A stretch of 64,000 nt of DNA from Variovorax brevis (GTDB taxonomy: Bacteria; Pseudomonadota; Gammaproteobacteria; Burkholderiales; Burkholderiaceae_C), in assembly GCF_030317105.1 (NCBI RefSeq), contig NZ_JASZYG010000004.1, positions 372,001 through 436,000 of the forward strand, written 5' to 3'. Within the stretch, counting starts at the first letter, position 1. Each line of letters opens with the position of its first letter. The notes beneath the pieces are model-generated. The model worked only from the letters and a program-made list of their open reading frames with translations. It had not been told where the DNA came from and ran no database searches. Position numbers and translations under genes: made by a program. This document shows positions 8,566 to 20,852 of the stretch, piece by piece.

Positions 8566-9776
8566 TGGGGAAGCCGCACCGCGATCTCGGCTACGAGCTC
8601 GCGTGCGAGCACCTGCTTGGGCGCGCGGGGCAGCTCACGCACGCCCTTTTCGTCCACCAGCAGCAAACTGTTGTGGTCTTGCCCGAATGTCAGCGGGCCG
8701 ATGTTGCCCACCAGCAGCGGAATGCCCTTGCGCTCGCGCTTGGCCTTGGCGTGCTCGACGAGGTTTTCGCTCTCTGCCGCGAAACCGACGCAGAAGAGTT
8801 CGCCGCTCTTGGCGCGCTCGCTTTGCGCCAGCGTCAACAGGATGTCCGGGTTCTCGATGAAGCTGAGCATCGGCGGCTGGCCGCTGCCGTCCTTCTTGAT
8901 TTTTTGCGTGCTGTGGCTGGCCGGTCGCCAGTCGGCCACGGCTGCGGTCGCGACGAAGATGCTGGCCTGCGCCGCACCCGCCGTTGCTGCGGCGAGCATC
9001 TCCTGCGCGGACTGCACGTTGATGCGCCGCACGCCCCGTGGCGTGGACAGGTGCACCGGGCCCGCCACCAGCGTGACCTCGGCGCCCGCTTCGCGCGCCG
9101 CGCGGGCGATGGAAAAGCCCATCTTTCCGGACGAATGGTTGGTGATGCCCCGGATCGGGTCCAGTGCCTCGAAGGTCGGCCCGGCCGTGACCAGCACGTG
9201 CTGTCCGGCCAGCACCTTGGGCTGGAAGTGCGCCACGATGTCTTCCATCAGTTCGGCGGGTTCCAGCATGCGGCCGTCGCCCGTTTCACCGCAGGCCTGA
9301 TCGCCGCTGCCCACGCCCAGTGCAATGGCGCCGTCGGCTTGCACCTGCGCCAGGTTGCGCAGGGTGGCGGGGTGCGACCACATCTCGCGGTTCATGGCCG
9401 GCGCAATGAGGAGCGGCACGCGCCCGATCGGACGCGCGAGGCACATCAGGCTCAGCAACTCGTCGGACCGCCCCTGCACCAGCCGCGCAATGAAGTCCGC
9501 GCTGCACGGCGCCAGCACGATCGCGTCGGCCTCACGGCTCAGGTTGATGTGGGGCATGTTGTTGGGCTCACGCACATCCCACTGGGAGATGTACACCGGC
9601 CGGCCCGACAACGCCTGCATCGTCACAGGCGTGATGAACTGCGTCGCCGACTCCGTCATGACGACTTGGACCGTGGCGCCTGCCTTCACCAGCAGCCGGC
9701 ATAGTTCGGCTGACTTGTAGCAAGCCACGCCTCCGGTGAGGCCCAAAACGATGTGTTTGCCAGCAAGATCGGTCAT
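8550..9776 (-). CDS. coaBC: bifunctional phosphopantothenoylcysteine decarboxylase / phosphopantothenate-cysteine ligase
   Basis: CoaBC carries out the second and third steps of coenzyme A synthesis. The 408-residue protein has the FMN-dependent CoaC half (GLTGGVACYKSAEL at the start, the catalytic His in PHINL, the PAMNREMW motif and ACGETGDGRM) followed by the CTP-dependent CoaB half (TAGPTFEALDPIRGITNHSSGKMG). The start at 9776 gives the canonical MTDLAGKHIVLGLTGG beginning, although the frame stays open upstream. It heads the cluster with the 111-residue gene and dut, and is divergent from pyrG. Confidence 0.96.
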   Translation of the reverse strand: MTDLAGKHIVLGLTGGVACYKSAELCRLLVKAGATVQVVMTESATQFITPVTMQALSGRPVYISQWDVREPNNMPHINLSREADAIVLAPCSADFIARLVQGRSDELLSLMCLARPIGRVPLLIAPAMNREMWSHPATLRNLAQVQADGAIALGVGSGDQACGETGDGRMLEPAELMEDIVAHFQPKVLAGQHVLVTAGPTFEALDPIRGITNHSSGKMGFSIARAAREAGAEVTLVAGPVHLSTPRGVRRINVQSAQEMLAAATAGAAQASIFVATAAVADWRPASHSTQKIKKDGSGQPPMLSFIENPDILLTLAQSERAKSGELFCVGFAAESENLVEHAKAKRERKGIPLLVGNIGPLTFGQDHNSLLLVDEKGVRELPRAPKQVLARELVAEIAVRLPQWRAK

Positions 9777-9832
9777 ATGGCCCGGAGTGTACTGACGACA
9801 GCCCTTCGCCGCGTCCCGGAATCTGGAGCCTC

Positions 9833-12407
<2,575 letters not shown>

Positions 12408-12409
12408 AC

Positions 12410-12700
12410 ATGAGCAGCGGTTACGTCATCGCCCACATCGAAGTCACCAATCCGCAACAGTACGAGGAATACAAGAAGTGGTCCTCGGCTGCGATGCAAG
12501 CGCATGGCGCCGAAGTGTGCGTTCGCGGCGGGCAGGTGGAAGTGCTCGAGGGTGACTGGTCGCCGTCCCGCGTCGTCGTGCTCAAGTTTGCGAATTTCGA
12601 AGCGGCCAAGGCCTTCTACGAGACGCCTGAATACCGCAAGGCGCGCGACGCCCGGGAAGGCGCGGCCGTGATGCGCATGATTGCTGTCGAAGGCGTCTGA
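12410..12700 (+). CDS. DUF1330 domain-containing protein
   Basis: This 96-residue protein has the dimeric alpha/beta-barrel ferredoxin-like pattern of DUF1330: GYVIAHIEVTNPQQYEEYK at the start, then a glycine turn, VVVLKFANFEAAKAFYETPEYRKAR and a C-terminal strand. The function of the family is not established. It begins two bases after kdsA and so belongs to the pyrG-kdsA transcript. An unrelated enzyme inserted between kdsA and eno is a variation on the classic order. Confidence 0.88.
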   Translation: MSSGYVIAHIEVTNPQQYEEYKKWSSAAMQAHGAEVCVRGGQVEVLEGDWSPSRVVVLKFANFEAAKAFYETPEYRKARDAREGAAVMRMIAVEGV

Positions 12701-12956
12701 ACCAGACGCTTCGATCGGTCATGGCCACGACCTGTGAACTGACCGACGGCCGGCATGGCCTCTTTCTCATCGACATCTCGCCGAAATTCATTCCGGAGAA
12801 CTTTCGTTTCCCGAGCGGGGATATATTCCGGAGCGCATCCACTGCGCCGGATTTCCCTAGCGCACGACAGGCCAGCCTCTCGTACGCCACACAGCCCTGG
12901 AGCATTGCGCGATTCAGTCGCCTGCCTTGATCCAGTTTTACAGTTTCACAACCTAG

Positions 12957-14249
<1,293 letters not shown>

Positions 14250-14273
14250 TCAAACGCCTGACGGACCGGCCCC

Positions 14274-14549
14274 ATGCAGTCTCGCATCGTCCCCATCGTT
14301 CTCGTGATGTTGCTGGTACTCCTGCAGTACCAGTTGTGGACGGGGCGCGGCAGCGTGCCGGACGTCAAGCGGCAGCGGGAGGCGCTCACCGCGCTGAGCG
14401 AGTCGAACGCGCGGGCGGCCATCGCGAATGACCGGCTGGCATCGGAAGTGCGCGACCTGCAGGAAGGGCTTGAAATGGTCGAGGAGCGGGCTCGCACCGA
14501 ACTCGGCATGGTCAAGGCCAACGAAGTCTTCGTGCAGATCGCGCGTTGA
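14274..14549 (+). CDS. ftsB: cell division protein FtsB (septum formation initiator)
   Basis: This 91-residue bitopic protein has a short cytoplasmic end, one transmembrane helix (about residues 5-22, IVPIVLVMLLVLLQYQLW), and a coiled coil (about 30-72). It ends with the conserved region around RARTELGMVKANEVFVQI, which binds FtsL/FtsQ. It is a bridge in the divisome between FtsQ and the septal synthase. The eno-ftsB linkage is conserved. The last bases overlap the TTG start of the next gene (TTGA). Confidence 0.93.
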   Translation: MQSRIVPIVLVMLLVLLQYQLWTGRGSVPDVKRQREALTALSESNARAAIANDRLASEVRDLQEGLEMVEERARTELGMVKANEVFVQIAR

Positions 14550-15169
14550 CCGTCACGATCGCGCTGGTCGGCGCCGGCAACACCGGCAAGACGACGCTGG
14601 CGCGGGCGCTGGTTCTTCGGCTGAATGAGGCGGGCGTCGCTGCGACGCTGGTCGAAGACCCTCTCCACGCTTGGCCTCCTCGCGAAGGCCGTTCGCCGAC
14701 GCGCGAGGAGCTTGCCGCCCTGGCGCGCGAGCAGACCGCGCGAATCGATCAGTCGACCCAGGGCGCAGTGGCCGTCGTGGACGGCACCGCCCTCGGCCTC
14801 GCGGTGGCGTGCGAGCTGCAGTTTGCAGATGCGTCGCTTTACGCGCAGGCGCTCGCCGCCCACCGCGCGCACGCCATTACCCTCCTCTCGACCATCGAGG
14901 ACACCGCCGGACCGAACGATGCACGTGAAAGCGCGGACCGCCTGCTGCGCGCCGCGCTCGCGCGAGGCGGTGTCGGCTACTCCGTCTTGCATGGTGACGC
15001 GGCGGCCCGGCTGGAGGCGGCGTGGAGCCTGGTTCAGCGCCGGTTGAAGCTGCCCGGCACCGCCGACGCAAGCACATCGCGAACGGAATGGAACTGGACT
15101 TGCGACAAGTGCTCCGACCCGGTCTGCGAGCACCGCATGTTCTCCAGTCTTCTGGATAAACGTCGTTGA
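14546..15169 (+). CDS. P-loop NTPase with C-terminal Cys-cluster, function unknown
   Basis: The 207-residue protein starts at a TTG overlapping the ftsB stop. It has a Walker A motif at once (GAGNTGKT, residues 9-16), an acidic region around VVDGTALG (possible Walker B) and helices resembling NadR/deoxynucleotide kinase-type P-loop folds (LVEDPLHAW). The C-terminus carries a compact putative zinc-binding cluster: C186, C189, C194 and H196. No sequence motif names the substrate. Overlap with ftsB makes it part of that transcript. It could be a nucleotide or small-molecule kinase; the Cys tail is unlike the standard members. Confidence 0.75.
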   Translation: MTVTIALVGAGNTGKTTLARALVLRLNEAGVAATLVEDPLHAWPPREGRSPTREELAALAREQTARIDQSTQGAVAVVDGTALGLAVACELQFADASLYAQALAAHRAHAITLLSTIEDTAGPNDARESADRLLRAALARGGVGYSVLHGDAAARLEAAWSLVQRRLKLPGTADASTSRTEWNWTCDKCSDPVCEHRMFSSLLDKRR

Positions 15170-15234
15170 CGGCTGGCGGGGAACCGGGCCGACGGCGCGG
15201 TGATCTCACCGCCTCGTCCTTACCGGAGCATCTC

Positions 15235-15573
15235 ATGACCAAAGTCCCCGCGGTCCTGATCGCCACCCTGCTGGGCGCCTACGCCCACGCGCAAGACCTC
15301 CCGCCCGGCGTGGCCGTGCCGCCTGGCACGCCCGGTTACACCGTCGGCAAATCGCAGGATGCCGGCGAAAAACGCAAGCAGTCGAAGACGCAGGGCCAAG
15401 TCCGCGCCCCGGGGGGCGACGCGCCGAAAAGCGCGGAAGGCGGCGCCGTCGCCAATGACAAGGCAGCTGTCGCCGGCGAACAGCGCAAGAGCACGCGTGA
15501 CGCGCGTCGGCCGGACAAGCGCCGCACCACGCAGGGCGGCACGCCGGACGACCCGCTGAATCCGGCTCGCTGA
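15235..15573 (+). CDS. secreted basic low-complexity protein, 112 aa
   Basis: The ATG at 15235 has CGGAG about eight bases upstream and opens a typical signal peptide (KVPAVLIATLLGAYAHAQ, cleavage after about residue 19). The mature part is rich in Lys, Arg, Gly, Ala and Pro with no predicted fold, and ends in DDPLNPAR. The stop codon lies inside the second unit of a tandem repeat (see 15555-15660), so unit loss or gain would alter the C-terminus. Function unknown; possibly a periplasmic disordered protein. Confidence 0.6.
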   Translation: MTKVPAVLIATLLGAYAHAQDLPPGVAVPPGTPGYTVGKSQDAGEKRKQSKTQGQVRAPGGDAPKSAEGGAVANDKAAVAGEQRKSTRDARRPDKRRTTQGGTPDDPLNPAR

Positions 15574-15660
15574 ATCCGGCTCGCTGAATCGCCTCGATTG
15601 ATCGTCTCGTTCGATCGTCTCGCTTGATCGGCTCGCTTGATCGGCTCGCTTGATCGGCTC
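15555..15660. repeat. tandem array of eight 13-14-base units
   Basis: Eight consecutive units run from 15555: two of 14 bases (GCTGAATCCGGCTC), then six of 13 bases grading from GCTGAATCGCCTC to three identical copies of GCTTGATCGGCTC (15622-15660). The array starts within the last codons of the secreted-protein gene and fills the gap to the convergent hslO gene. One further degenerate unit (GGTGAATACGGCTC) is visible close to the hslO stop codon. Confidence 0.9.
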
Positions 15661-15711
15661 GCCGAGCCGGCGCGATGAACCTGCTCGGTGAATACGGCTC
15701 GCCCAGCCGGC

Positions 15712-16713
15712 TCACTGCACCAGATTGCTGCCCGGCACCTGGTCGGTCGGCGCGGTAAAGATCTGCGCCGCATCCACCGCGTCGAAGCGGTATTGCTTGC
15801 CGCAGAAGTCACAGCCCACCTCGATGTCGCCACGTTCCGCGAGAATTTCCTCAGCCTCCTGAACGCCGAGGCCGCGGATCATTCCCGCCACGCGCTCGCG
15901 ACTGCAGGTGCAGCGGAAGTGCGGTCCGAGCAAGCCGGTCTGCGGCTCGAAGCGCAGGAGTTTTTCTTCCCAGAACAAGCGCCGCAGGATGGTCTCGACA
16001 TCCAGCGTCAGCAGTTCGTCGCGCGTGAGGCTGGAGGCAAGGATCGAAATCCGGTTGTAGTCCTCGTTGCGGCCGATCTGGTCTTCATGCGCGGTGCGCT
16101 CCTGCGCGCCTTCCGCCGCACCGGCCAGGTTGGCAATGCCCTTGGTGGGCAAGCGCTGGATCAGCAGGCCTGCAGCCACGTTTTCATCGGCCGCCAGCAC
16201 CAGCGTCGTGTCGAGCTGCTCGCTTTGCAGCATGTAGTGCTGCAGCACGTCGCTGAGCTTTTGCAGCGGCTCGCGCCGGTCGTCGAACAACGGAACGACG
16301 CCCTGATAGGGCTGCTGGCCCGGCACGCGCTCACCCGGTTCCAGCGTGATGGCGCAGCGGCCCTTGTTGTGCACGTTGACCATGTCCGGCAGCCGCGCAT
16401 CGGCGGGCACCACGCCGGTCACGCTCGCGGTGGCACGCACGCTCAGGTCGGCCTTGGCTTCCGCCACGGCCACCTTGACAGGGCCATCGCCAAAAATCTG
16501 CAGGATGAGCGAGCCATTGAACTTGATGTTGGCCTGCATGAGCGCGGCAGCGGCCGTCATTTCGCCCAGCAGTTCGGCCACCGGCGGCGCATAGGCGCCT
16601 GTGGTGGTGTTCGACGCGCGGCGCGCGAGGATCTCCTGCCACGCGTCGGTCAGCCGCACGATCATGCCGCGCACCGGCAGGCCGTCGAACAGGAATTTAT
16701 GGAGCTCGCTCAA
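15712..16713 (-). CDS. hslO: redox-regulated chaperone Hsp33
   Basis: Hsp33 is a cytoplasmic holdase activated when oxidation releases zinc from four cysteines. The 333-residue protein carries those cysteines as CTC (in FRCTCSRERV) and CDFC (in VGCDFCGKQYRF) near the C-terminus, preceded by the conserved GLLGPHF linker. N-terminal landmarks KFLFDGLPVRG and the AAALMQANIKFNG region match the family. The gene converges on the secreted-protein gene, and a hexapeptide-repeat gene lies upstream on the same strand. Confidence 0.95.
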   Translation of the reverse strand: MSELHKFLFDGLPVRGMIVRLTDAWQEILARRASNTTTGAYAPPVAELLGEMTAAAALMQANIKFNGSLILQIFGDGPVKVAVAEAKADLSVRATASVTGVVPADARLPDMVNVHNKGRCAITLEPGERVPGQQPYQGVVPLFDDRREPLQKLSDVLQHYMLQSEQLDTTLVLAADENVAAGLLIQRLPTKGIANLAGAAEGAQERTAHEDQIGRNEDYNRISILASSLTRDELLTLDVETILRRLFWEEKLLRFEPQTGLLGPHFRCTCSRERVAGMIRGLGVQEAEEILAERGDIEVGCDFCGKQYRFDAVDAAQIFTAPTDQVPGSNLVQ

Positions 16714-16761
16714 AACAGGTTTCCTCGGGGATGGGACCGCAACCGGCTTCGCCGGCGCCGA

Positions 16762-17286
16762 TCAGGCAATTTTCTTCAAGCCCTTGGCGTAGCGCCGGCT
16801 GTTGTCGATGTAGTGCTGCGCGTTGTCGCGCAGGCGGGCGGCCGCGGCGTCGTCCAGCGTGCGAACCGCCTTGGCGGGCGCGCCGATGATGAGCGAGTTG
16901 TCGGGAAACTCCTTGCCCTCCGTCACGACGCTGCCGGCGCCGACGATGCAATTGCGGCCGATGCGCGCGTTATTCAAGATCACCGCGCCGATGCCCACGA
17001 GCGAGCCGTCGCCAATCGTGCAGCCATGCAGCATGACCATGTGGCCGACCGTCACGTTCTCGCCGATGGTCAGGGGCGAGCCCATGTCGGAATGCAGCGC
17101 CGACAGGTCCTGCACATTGCTGTTGCGCCCGATGGTGATGGGCTCGTTGTCGCCACGTGCCACGCTGCCGAACCAGATGCTGGCGTTTTCAGCCATGACG
17201 ACGTTGCCAATGACCTGCGCGCTGTCTGCAACCCAGGCGCCTTCGGCCAGTTGGGGCGCCACGCCATCGAGTTCATACACGGCCAT
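16762..17286 (-). CDS. gamma-carbonic anhydrase family protein (left-handed beta-helix)
   Basis: The 174-residue protein shows repeating hexapeptide turns (VIGNVVMAENASIWFGSVARGD, IGRNSNVQDLSAL) and the metal-site segment GHMVMLHGCTIG that characterises gamma-class carbonic anhydrase-like proteins such as YrdA/PaaY. A C-terminal helix follows (AARLRDNAQHYIDNSRRY). Many members bind zinc but have weak or no carbonic anhydrase activity, so the catalytic claim is tentative. It is divergent from the ferritin-like gene at 17325, with 38 bases between the starts. Confidence 0.88.
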   Translation of the reverse strand: MAVYELDGVAPQLAEGAWVADSAQVIGNVVMAENASIWFGSVARGDNEPITIGRNSNVQDLSALHSDMGSPLTIGENVTVGHMVMLHGCTIGDGSLVGIGAVILNNARIGRNCIVGAGSVVTEGKEFPDNSLIIGAPAKAVRTLDDAAAARLRDNAQHYIDNSRRYAKGLKKIA

Positions 17287-17324
17287 CAGGTGCTCCTTCG
17301 GGGGTCAAAACTAGAATTGTAGGG

Positions 17325-18128
17325 ATGCACCCCCGCCTTCGCGCCCTGACGGCTTTGCGTCTGGACGACCCCGAACAGAAAGTTGCCGCCACGCGCGCCC
17401 TTGCCGCTGATGGCGACATGGCCCGCGCCCCGCAACAAGCCGTGCGCCAGCCCGGCGACGATGCCGGCGTGCCGGGCCGCCCGGAACGCCCTGCCCGTGT
17501 GGCCGCGACCGCCGTTCCGCGCCGATCGCCCTTCACCCACGAAGGCCGCGCGGCGCTCATCCACTCCATCTGCCACATCGAGTTCAACGCGATCAACCTC
17601 GCACTCGACGCCGTCTGGCGCTTCGACGGCATGCCGCCGGCCTACTACGAGGACTGGCTGCGCGTCGCCGATGAAGAGGCGCAACATTTCACCATGCTGC
17701 ACGCGCACTTGCAGGGCATGGGCTTTCGTTACGGCGACTTCCCCGGGCACGACGGCCTGTGGACCATGTGCGAGAAAACGCGCGACGACGTGCTCGCCCG
17801 CATGGCGCTGGTGCCCCGCACGCTGGAGGCGCGCGGCCTCGACGCCACGCCCCTCATCCAGTCCAAGCTGCGCCGCGTGAACACGCCCGATGCGCACGAG
17901 GCGGTGCGCATCCTGGACATCATCCTGCGTGATGAAGTGGGTCACGTGGCCATCGGCAATCACTGGTACCGCTGGCTCTGCGAACACGCGGGGCTCGACG
18001 CTGAAGCGATGTATCCGCAACTGGTCGCGCGCTACGAGGCACCACGGCTCAAGCCGCCCTTCAACCTCGAGGCGCGCCAGCGTGCAGGCTTCAGCGAGGA
18101 AGAATTGCGCGCGCTGAATCAGCCCTGA
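17325..18128 (+). CDS. ferritin-like DUF455 family protein
   Basis: The 267-residue product contains the metal-binding helices of a ferritin-like fold: HIEFNAINLALDAVWRF, then DEEAQHFTMLHAHL, and DEVGHVAIGNHWYRW near residue 205. These E...ExxH patterns suggest a di-iron site. The family (DUF455) is widespread in betaproteobacteria and of unknown role; a relation to tRNA-modifying diiron enzymes such as MiaE has been suggested for the fold only. It converges on a Bug receptor gene with four bases between the stops. Confidence 0.85.
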   Translation: MHPRLRALTALRLDDPEQKVAATRALAADGDMARAPQQAVRQPGDDAGVPGRPERPARVAATAVPRRSPFTHEGRAALIHSICHIEFNAINLALDAVWRFDGMPPAYYEDWLRVADEEAQHFTMLHAHLQGMGFRYGDFPGHDGLWTMCEKTRDDVLARMALVPRTLEARGLDATPLIQSKLRRVNTPDAHEAVRILDIILRDEVGHVAIGNHWYRWLCEHAGLDAEAMYPQLVARYEAPRLKPPFNLEARQRAGFSEEELRALNQP

Positions 18129-18132
18129 GACT

Positions 18133-19113
18133 TCATTCAGCCTTGATGCCGGAGGCGCGGATGATGCGCCCGTTGTTCTCGAACTCCTGCACGATCTCGC
18201 GCTCGAAATCGTCGGGTGTGCCGCCCGTGGGCACGTTGTCGGTCGCAAGCAGCCTGGCGCGCAAGTCCGGCGAGGCCAGCGCCTTGTTGATCTCGACGTT
18301 GTATTTGATGATGAGTACTTCCGGCGTCGCGGCGGGCGCGAACACGCCGAACTGGGACGACATGTTGGCGGCCTTGTAGCCCAGCTCTGCCAGCGTCGGC
18401 ACCTGCGGCAGGCTTTCCAGCCGCTTGGGCGCACCGACGGCCAGCGGGCGCAACCTCCCGGACTTGATATGCGAGGCCACAGCCGGACTCGCGTTGGTCG
18501 AAAGAATTTCGAACTGCCCGCCCAGCGCGTCGTTCATCTGTTGACCACCGCCCTTGTAGGGCACGTGCGTGATGTCGACTTTCGCGCCCACACGAAGCTG
18601 CTCCAGCATGATGTGCCCCAGCGAGGCTTGGCCCGAGGTTGCCCAGCGAATCGCGCCGGGCGACGCATCGGCGTCCCTCATCAGGCTGCGAAAGTCCTTG
18701 GTTCCGCTGGCGGACGTGGCGAGGATCAGCACCGGCGAGTACATCACGCTCGCCACCGGCGCGATGTCTTTCTCCGGGTCGAAGGGCGACTTGGTCAAGT
18801 GCGGGCTGAGCACCAGCGGGCTGATGGCGGAAAAGCCGATCACGCTGCCATCGGCAGGTGCCTTTGCGACCGCGTCCATGCCAATGGTGCCGCTGGCACC
18901 GGCCCTGTTTTCCACGACCACCGTGGTGGCAAGTTGTGCCGAGAGCTTTTCGGCGAGCATGCGCGCAATCACATCGCTCACGCCGCCTGTGGGATAAGCC
19001 ACGATGAGGCGAATGGTCTTGGGAATGGTCTGGGCGTTGGCACCTGCGCTCACGAGCGCGGCTGCGGCGAGCGCAGACGCGGCGAAAGCGCGACGGGAGA
19101 TGTTCAAACTCAT
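18133..19113 (-). CDS. tripartite tricarboxylate transporter (Bug) solute-binding protein
   Basis: This 326-residue periplasmic receptor belongs to the Bug/TctC family: IRLIVAYPTGGVSDVIARML after the signal, VVENRAGASGTIG, the pocket strand segment THVPYKGGGQQMND and the LPQVPTLAELGY motif. The signal peptide has a twin-arginine-like SRRAFAA box followed by a hydrophobic core ending in ANAQ, so Tat export is possible. No TctA/TctB membrane subunits are nearby. The frame continues upstream but ATG 19113 gives the usual signal peptide. The ligand is unknown. Confidence 0.92.
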   Translation of the reverse strand: MSLNISRRAFAASALAAAALVSAGANAQTIPKTIRLIVAYPTGGVSDVIARMLAEKLSAQLATTVVVENRAGASGTIGMDAVAKAPADGSVIGFSAISPLVLSPHLTKSPFDPEKDIAPVASVMYSPVLILATSASGTKDFRSLMRDADASPGAIRWATSGQASLGHIMLEQLRVGAKVDITHVPYKGGGQQMNDALGGQFEILSTNASPAVASHIKSGRLRPLAVGAPKRLESLPQVPTLAELGYKAANMSSQFGVFAPAATPEVLIIKYNVEINKALASPDLRARLLATDNVPTGGTPDDFEREIVQEFENNGRIIRASGIKAE

Positions 19114-19124
19114 CCTTTGAATTC

Positions 19125-19871
19125 TCACTGATTGGGCGGGTTGAAGGCCTGCGTCGCGCCAAGTGCATCGGCAAGCGTCAGGGCATTTCCGATCGCCTCG
19201 CCACCTGCGGTGTTGTCGAATATGCACCAGCATTGCGCGCCGCCCGCCTGCGCCATTCGAAGCCGCTGCGCAAGCTGCAAGAGCAGATCGTCCGCGTAGC
19301 GCGACCAGTAGCGGCGCGGCGAGCCGTGCAGCCGCAGGTAGACCAGCCGGTCAAACCCGCCCGGCGCTGCTGCAGCGAGAAACAGCACCGGGTCGGCGAG
19401 CACGCGGGCGATCCTGAAACTCGCCAGCAAGGCGTCCGGCGCCGAGGCAAACCAGCTCTCGTGTCGCGGCTCCAATGCGACAGGGCCCTCGTGACGCCGC
19501 CGGAGCGCAGACAGAAAACGCTTCACCACCGCCGCGTCGAACGCAAGGCTCGGCGGCAGTTGCACGACCAGACAACCCAGCTTGCTCCCCAACCCCGCCA
19601 CCTGCCCTGCAAAGGCGTCGAACGGCGCCATGGCATTCACCAGCCGAAGCTCGTGCGTGATGGTTTGGGGCAGCTTGACTGCGAAGCGGAAGTCGTCCGG
19701 CGTACTTTCAGCCCAGCGCGCGTAGGTCTCCACGCGATGCGGCCGATAGAAGGAGCTGTTGATCTCGACCACATTGAAGCGGCCCGCGTAGCGCTCGAGA
19801 TGCGATCCCTGCGACGCGAACTTCGGCCATTGCGCGCGCGGCAAACTCCAGCCCGCGCAGCCGATGAACAT
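19125..19871 (-). CDS. DUF72 domain-containing protein (YecE-like)
   Basis: The 248-residue protein has the TIM-barrel-like DUF72 pattern: FIGCAGWSLPRAQWPKFA, VVEINSSFYRPHRVETY, DFRFAVKLPQTITH, LVVQLPPSLAFD, VALEPRHESWF and LRLHGSPRRYWSRY. The biochemical role of DUF72 is unknown. ATG 19871 lies five bases after the end of xerD on the same strand; an in-frame upstream ATG at 19901 would overlap xerD. The two are probably cotranscribed. Confidence 0.88.
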   Translation of the reverse strand: MFIGCAGWSLPRAQWPKFASQGSHLERYAGRFNVVEINSSFYRPHRVETYARWAESTPDDFRFAVKLPQTITHELRLVNAMAPFDAFAGQVAGLGSKLGCLVVQLPPSLAFDAAVVKRFLSALRRRHEGPVALEPRHESWFASAPDALLASFRIARVLADPVLFLAAAAPGGFDRLVYLRLHGSPRRYWSRYADDLLLQLAQRLRMAQAGGAQCWCIFDNTAGGEAIGNALTLADALGATQAFNPPNQ

Positions 19872-19875
19872 CCTT

Positions 19876-20778
19876 TCAGCCGCGGGGATGATGGTGCGCA
19901 TGCAGCTGCTTCAGGCGTTCGCGCGCCACGTGCGTGTAGATGGTGGTCGTCGAAATGTCGGCGTGACCGAGCAACATTTGCACCGCACGCAGGTCAGCGC
20001 CGTGGTTGAGCAGGTGGGTGGCAAAGGCATGGCGCAGCGTGTGCGGCGACAGCGGCGAGCGAATGCCCGCGGCCAGCGCCTGCTTCTTGACGATGATCCA
20101 GAACATGACGCGCGTCATGCCCGCGCCGCGTGCCGTCACGAAGAGGTCGGGCGTCTGCTGGCCGCCGAGAATCACGGCGCGCGCTTCGTGCAGGTAGCGC
20201 TCGATCCATTTGCGCGCCTCGGCACCAAAAGGCACCAGCCGCTCCTTGTTGCCCTTGCCAAGCACCCGCAACACGCCATCGTTGAGGCTCATGTCGAAAA
20301 CCTTGAGCGAAACCAGCTCGCTCACACGCAGCCCGCTCGCGTACATGAGCTCCAGCATCGCGCGGTCGCGCAAGCCCAGCGGCGTGTCGATGTCCGGCGC
20401 GGCGAGCAGATCGTCCACCTGCTTTTCCGACATGGTCTTGGGCACGCGCAAGGATTGCCGCGCCGGCACGAGCCTCAGCGTGGGGTCGGCAACGATGCGC
20501 CGCTCCCGCAGTGCCCAGCGGAAGTAGCGCTTGAACACCGTCAGGCGACGATTGGCGGACGTCGCCTTGCCCTTTTGCGACAAGCGCGCGCCCATGTAGG
20601 CCTGCAGGTCATTCTCCCGCGCGGCGTCCAGCGCCATGCCGCGCTCATGCAGCCAGACGGCAAACAGCGTGAGGTCGCGCCGATAGGCCGCGAGCGTGTT
20701 CTTCGACAGGCCGTTCTCCAGCCAGAGCGCATCGACGAAGTCGTCGATTTCGGGAAGTGCGGGAGCCGCCGTGGTCAT
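19876..20778 (-). CDS. xerD: site-specific tyrosine recombinase XerD
   Basis: XerD acts with XerC at dif to resolve chromosome dimers. The 300-residue protein has the core-binding domain (NTLAAYRRDLTLFAVWL) and the catalytic domain with R151 (ASGLRVSEL), the beta-hairpin lysine in GKGNKER, H246 and R249 (HTLRHAF), H272 (LLGHADIST) and Y281 (IYTHV). Length and motifs are those of the housekeeping recombinase, with no phage-like arm domain. The DUF72 gene follows. Confidence 0.93.
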   Translation of the reverse strand: MTTAAPALPEIDDFVDALWLENGLSKNTLAAYRRDLTLFAVWLHERGMALDAARENDLQAYMGARLSQKGKATSANRRLTVFKRYFRWALRERRIVADPTLRLVPARQSLRVPKTMSEKQVDDLLAAPDIDTPLGLRDRAMLELMYASGLRVSELVSLKVFDMSLNDGVLRVLGKGNKERLVPFGAEARKWIERYLHEARAVILGGQQTPDLFVTARGAGMTRVMFWIIVKKQALAAGIRSPLSPHTLRHAFATHLLNHGADLRAVQMLLGHADISTTTIYTHVARERLKQLHAHHHPRG

Positions 20779-20802
20779 CGTGCCGAAGATATCAAAACAA
20801 GA

Positions 20803-20825
20803 AGGCCGCCCGGTGGGGGCGGCCT
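20803..20825 (-). terminator. rho-independent terminator of the second Bug gene
   Basis: A 9-bp stem (AGGCCGCCC / GGGCGGCCT) with a five-base loop lies 28 bases after the stop of the minus-strand receptor gene, with a T-rich stretch (TTGTTTTGAT) following on that strand. The stem is identical to the one at 4393-4414. Confidence 0.75.
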
Positions 20826-20852
20826 GGGTTCATGGATGCACTGCCGAAGCAA

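Noticed and set aside
12721..12930. Possible 69-residue gene upstream of enolase
   Set aside because: Its composition does not look protein-like, it has no ribosome site, and it fills the gap where the eno promoter is expected.
15555..15660. CRISPR-like array
   Set aside because: Units are contiguous 13-14-base copies with no spacers, and there are no cas genes.
19876..20778. Integrase of a mobile element
   Set aside because: The protein has the length, motifs and neighbourhood of housekeeping XerD, and no attachment site or phage genes are nearby.
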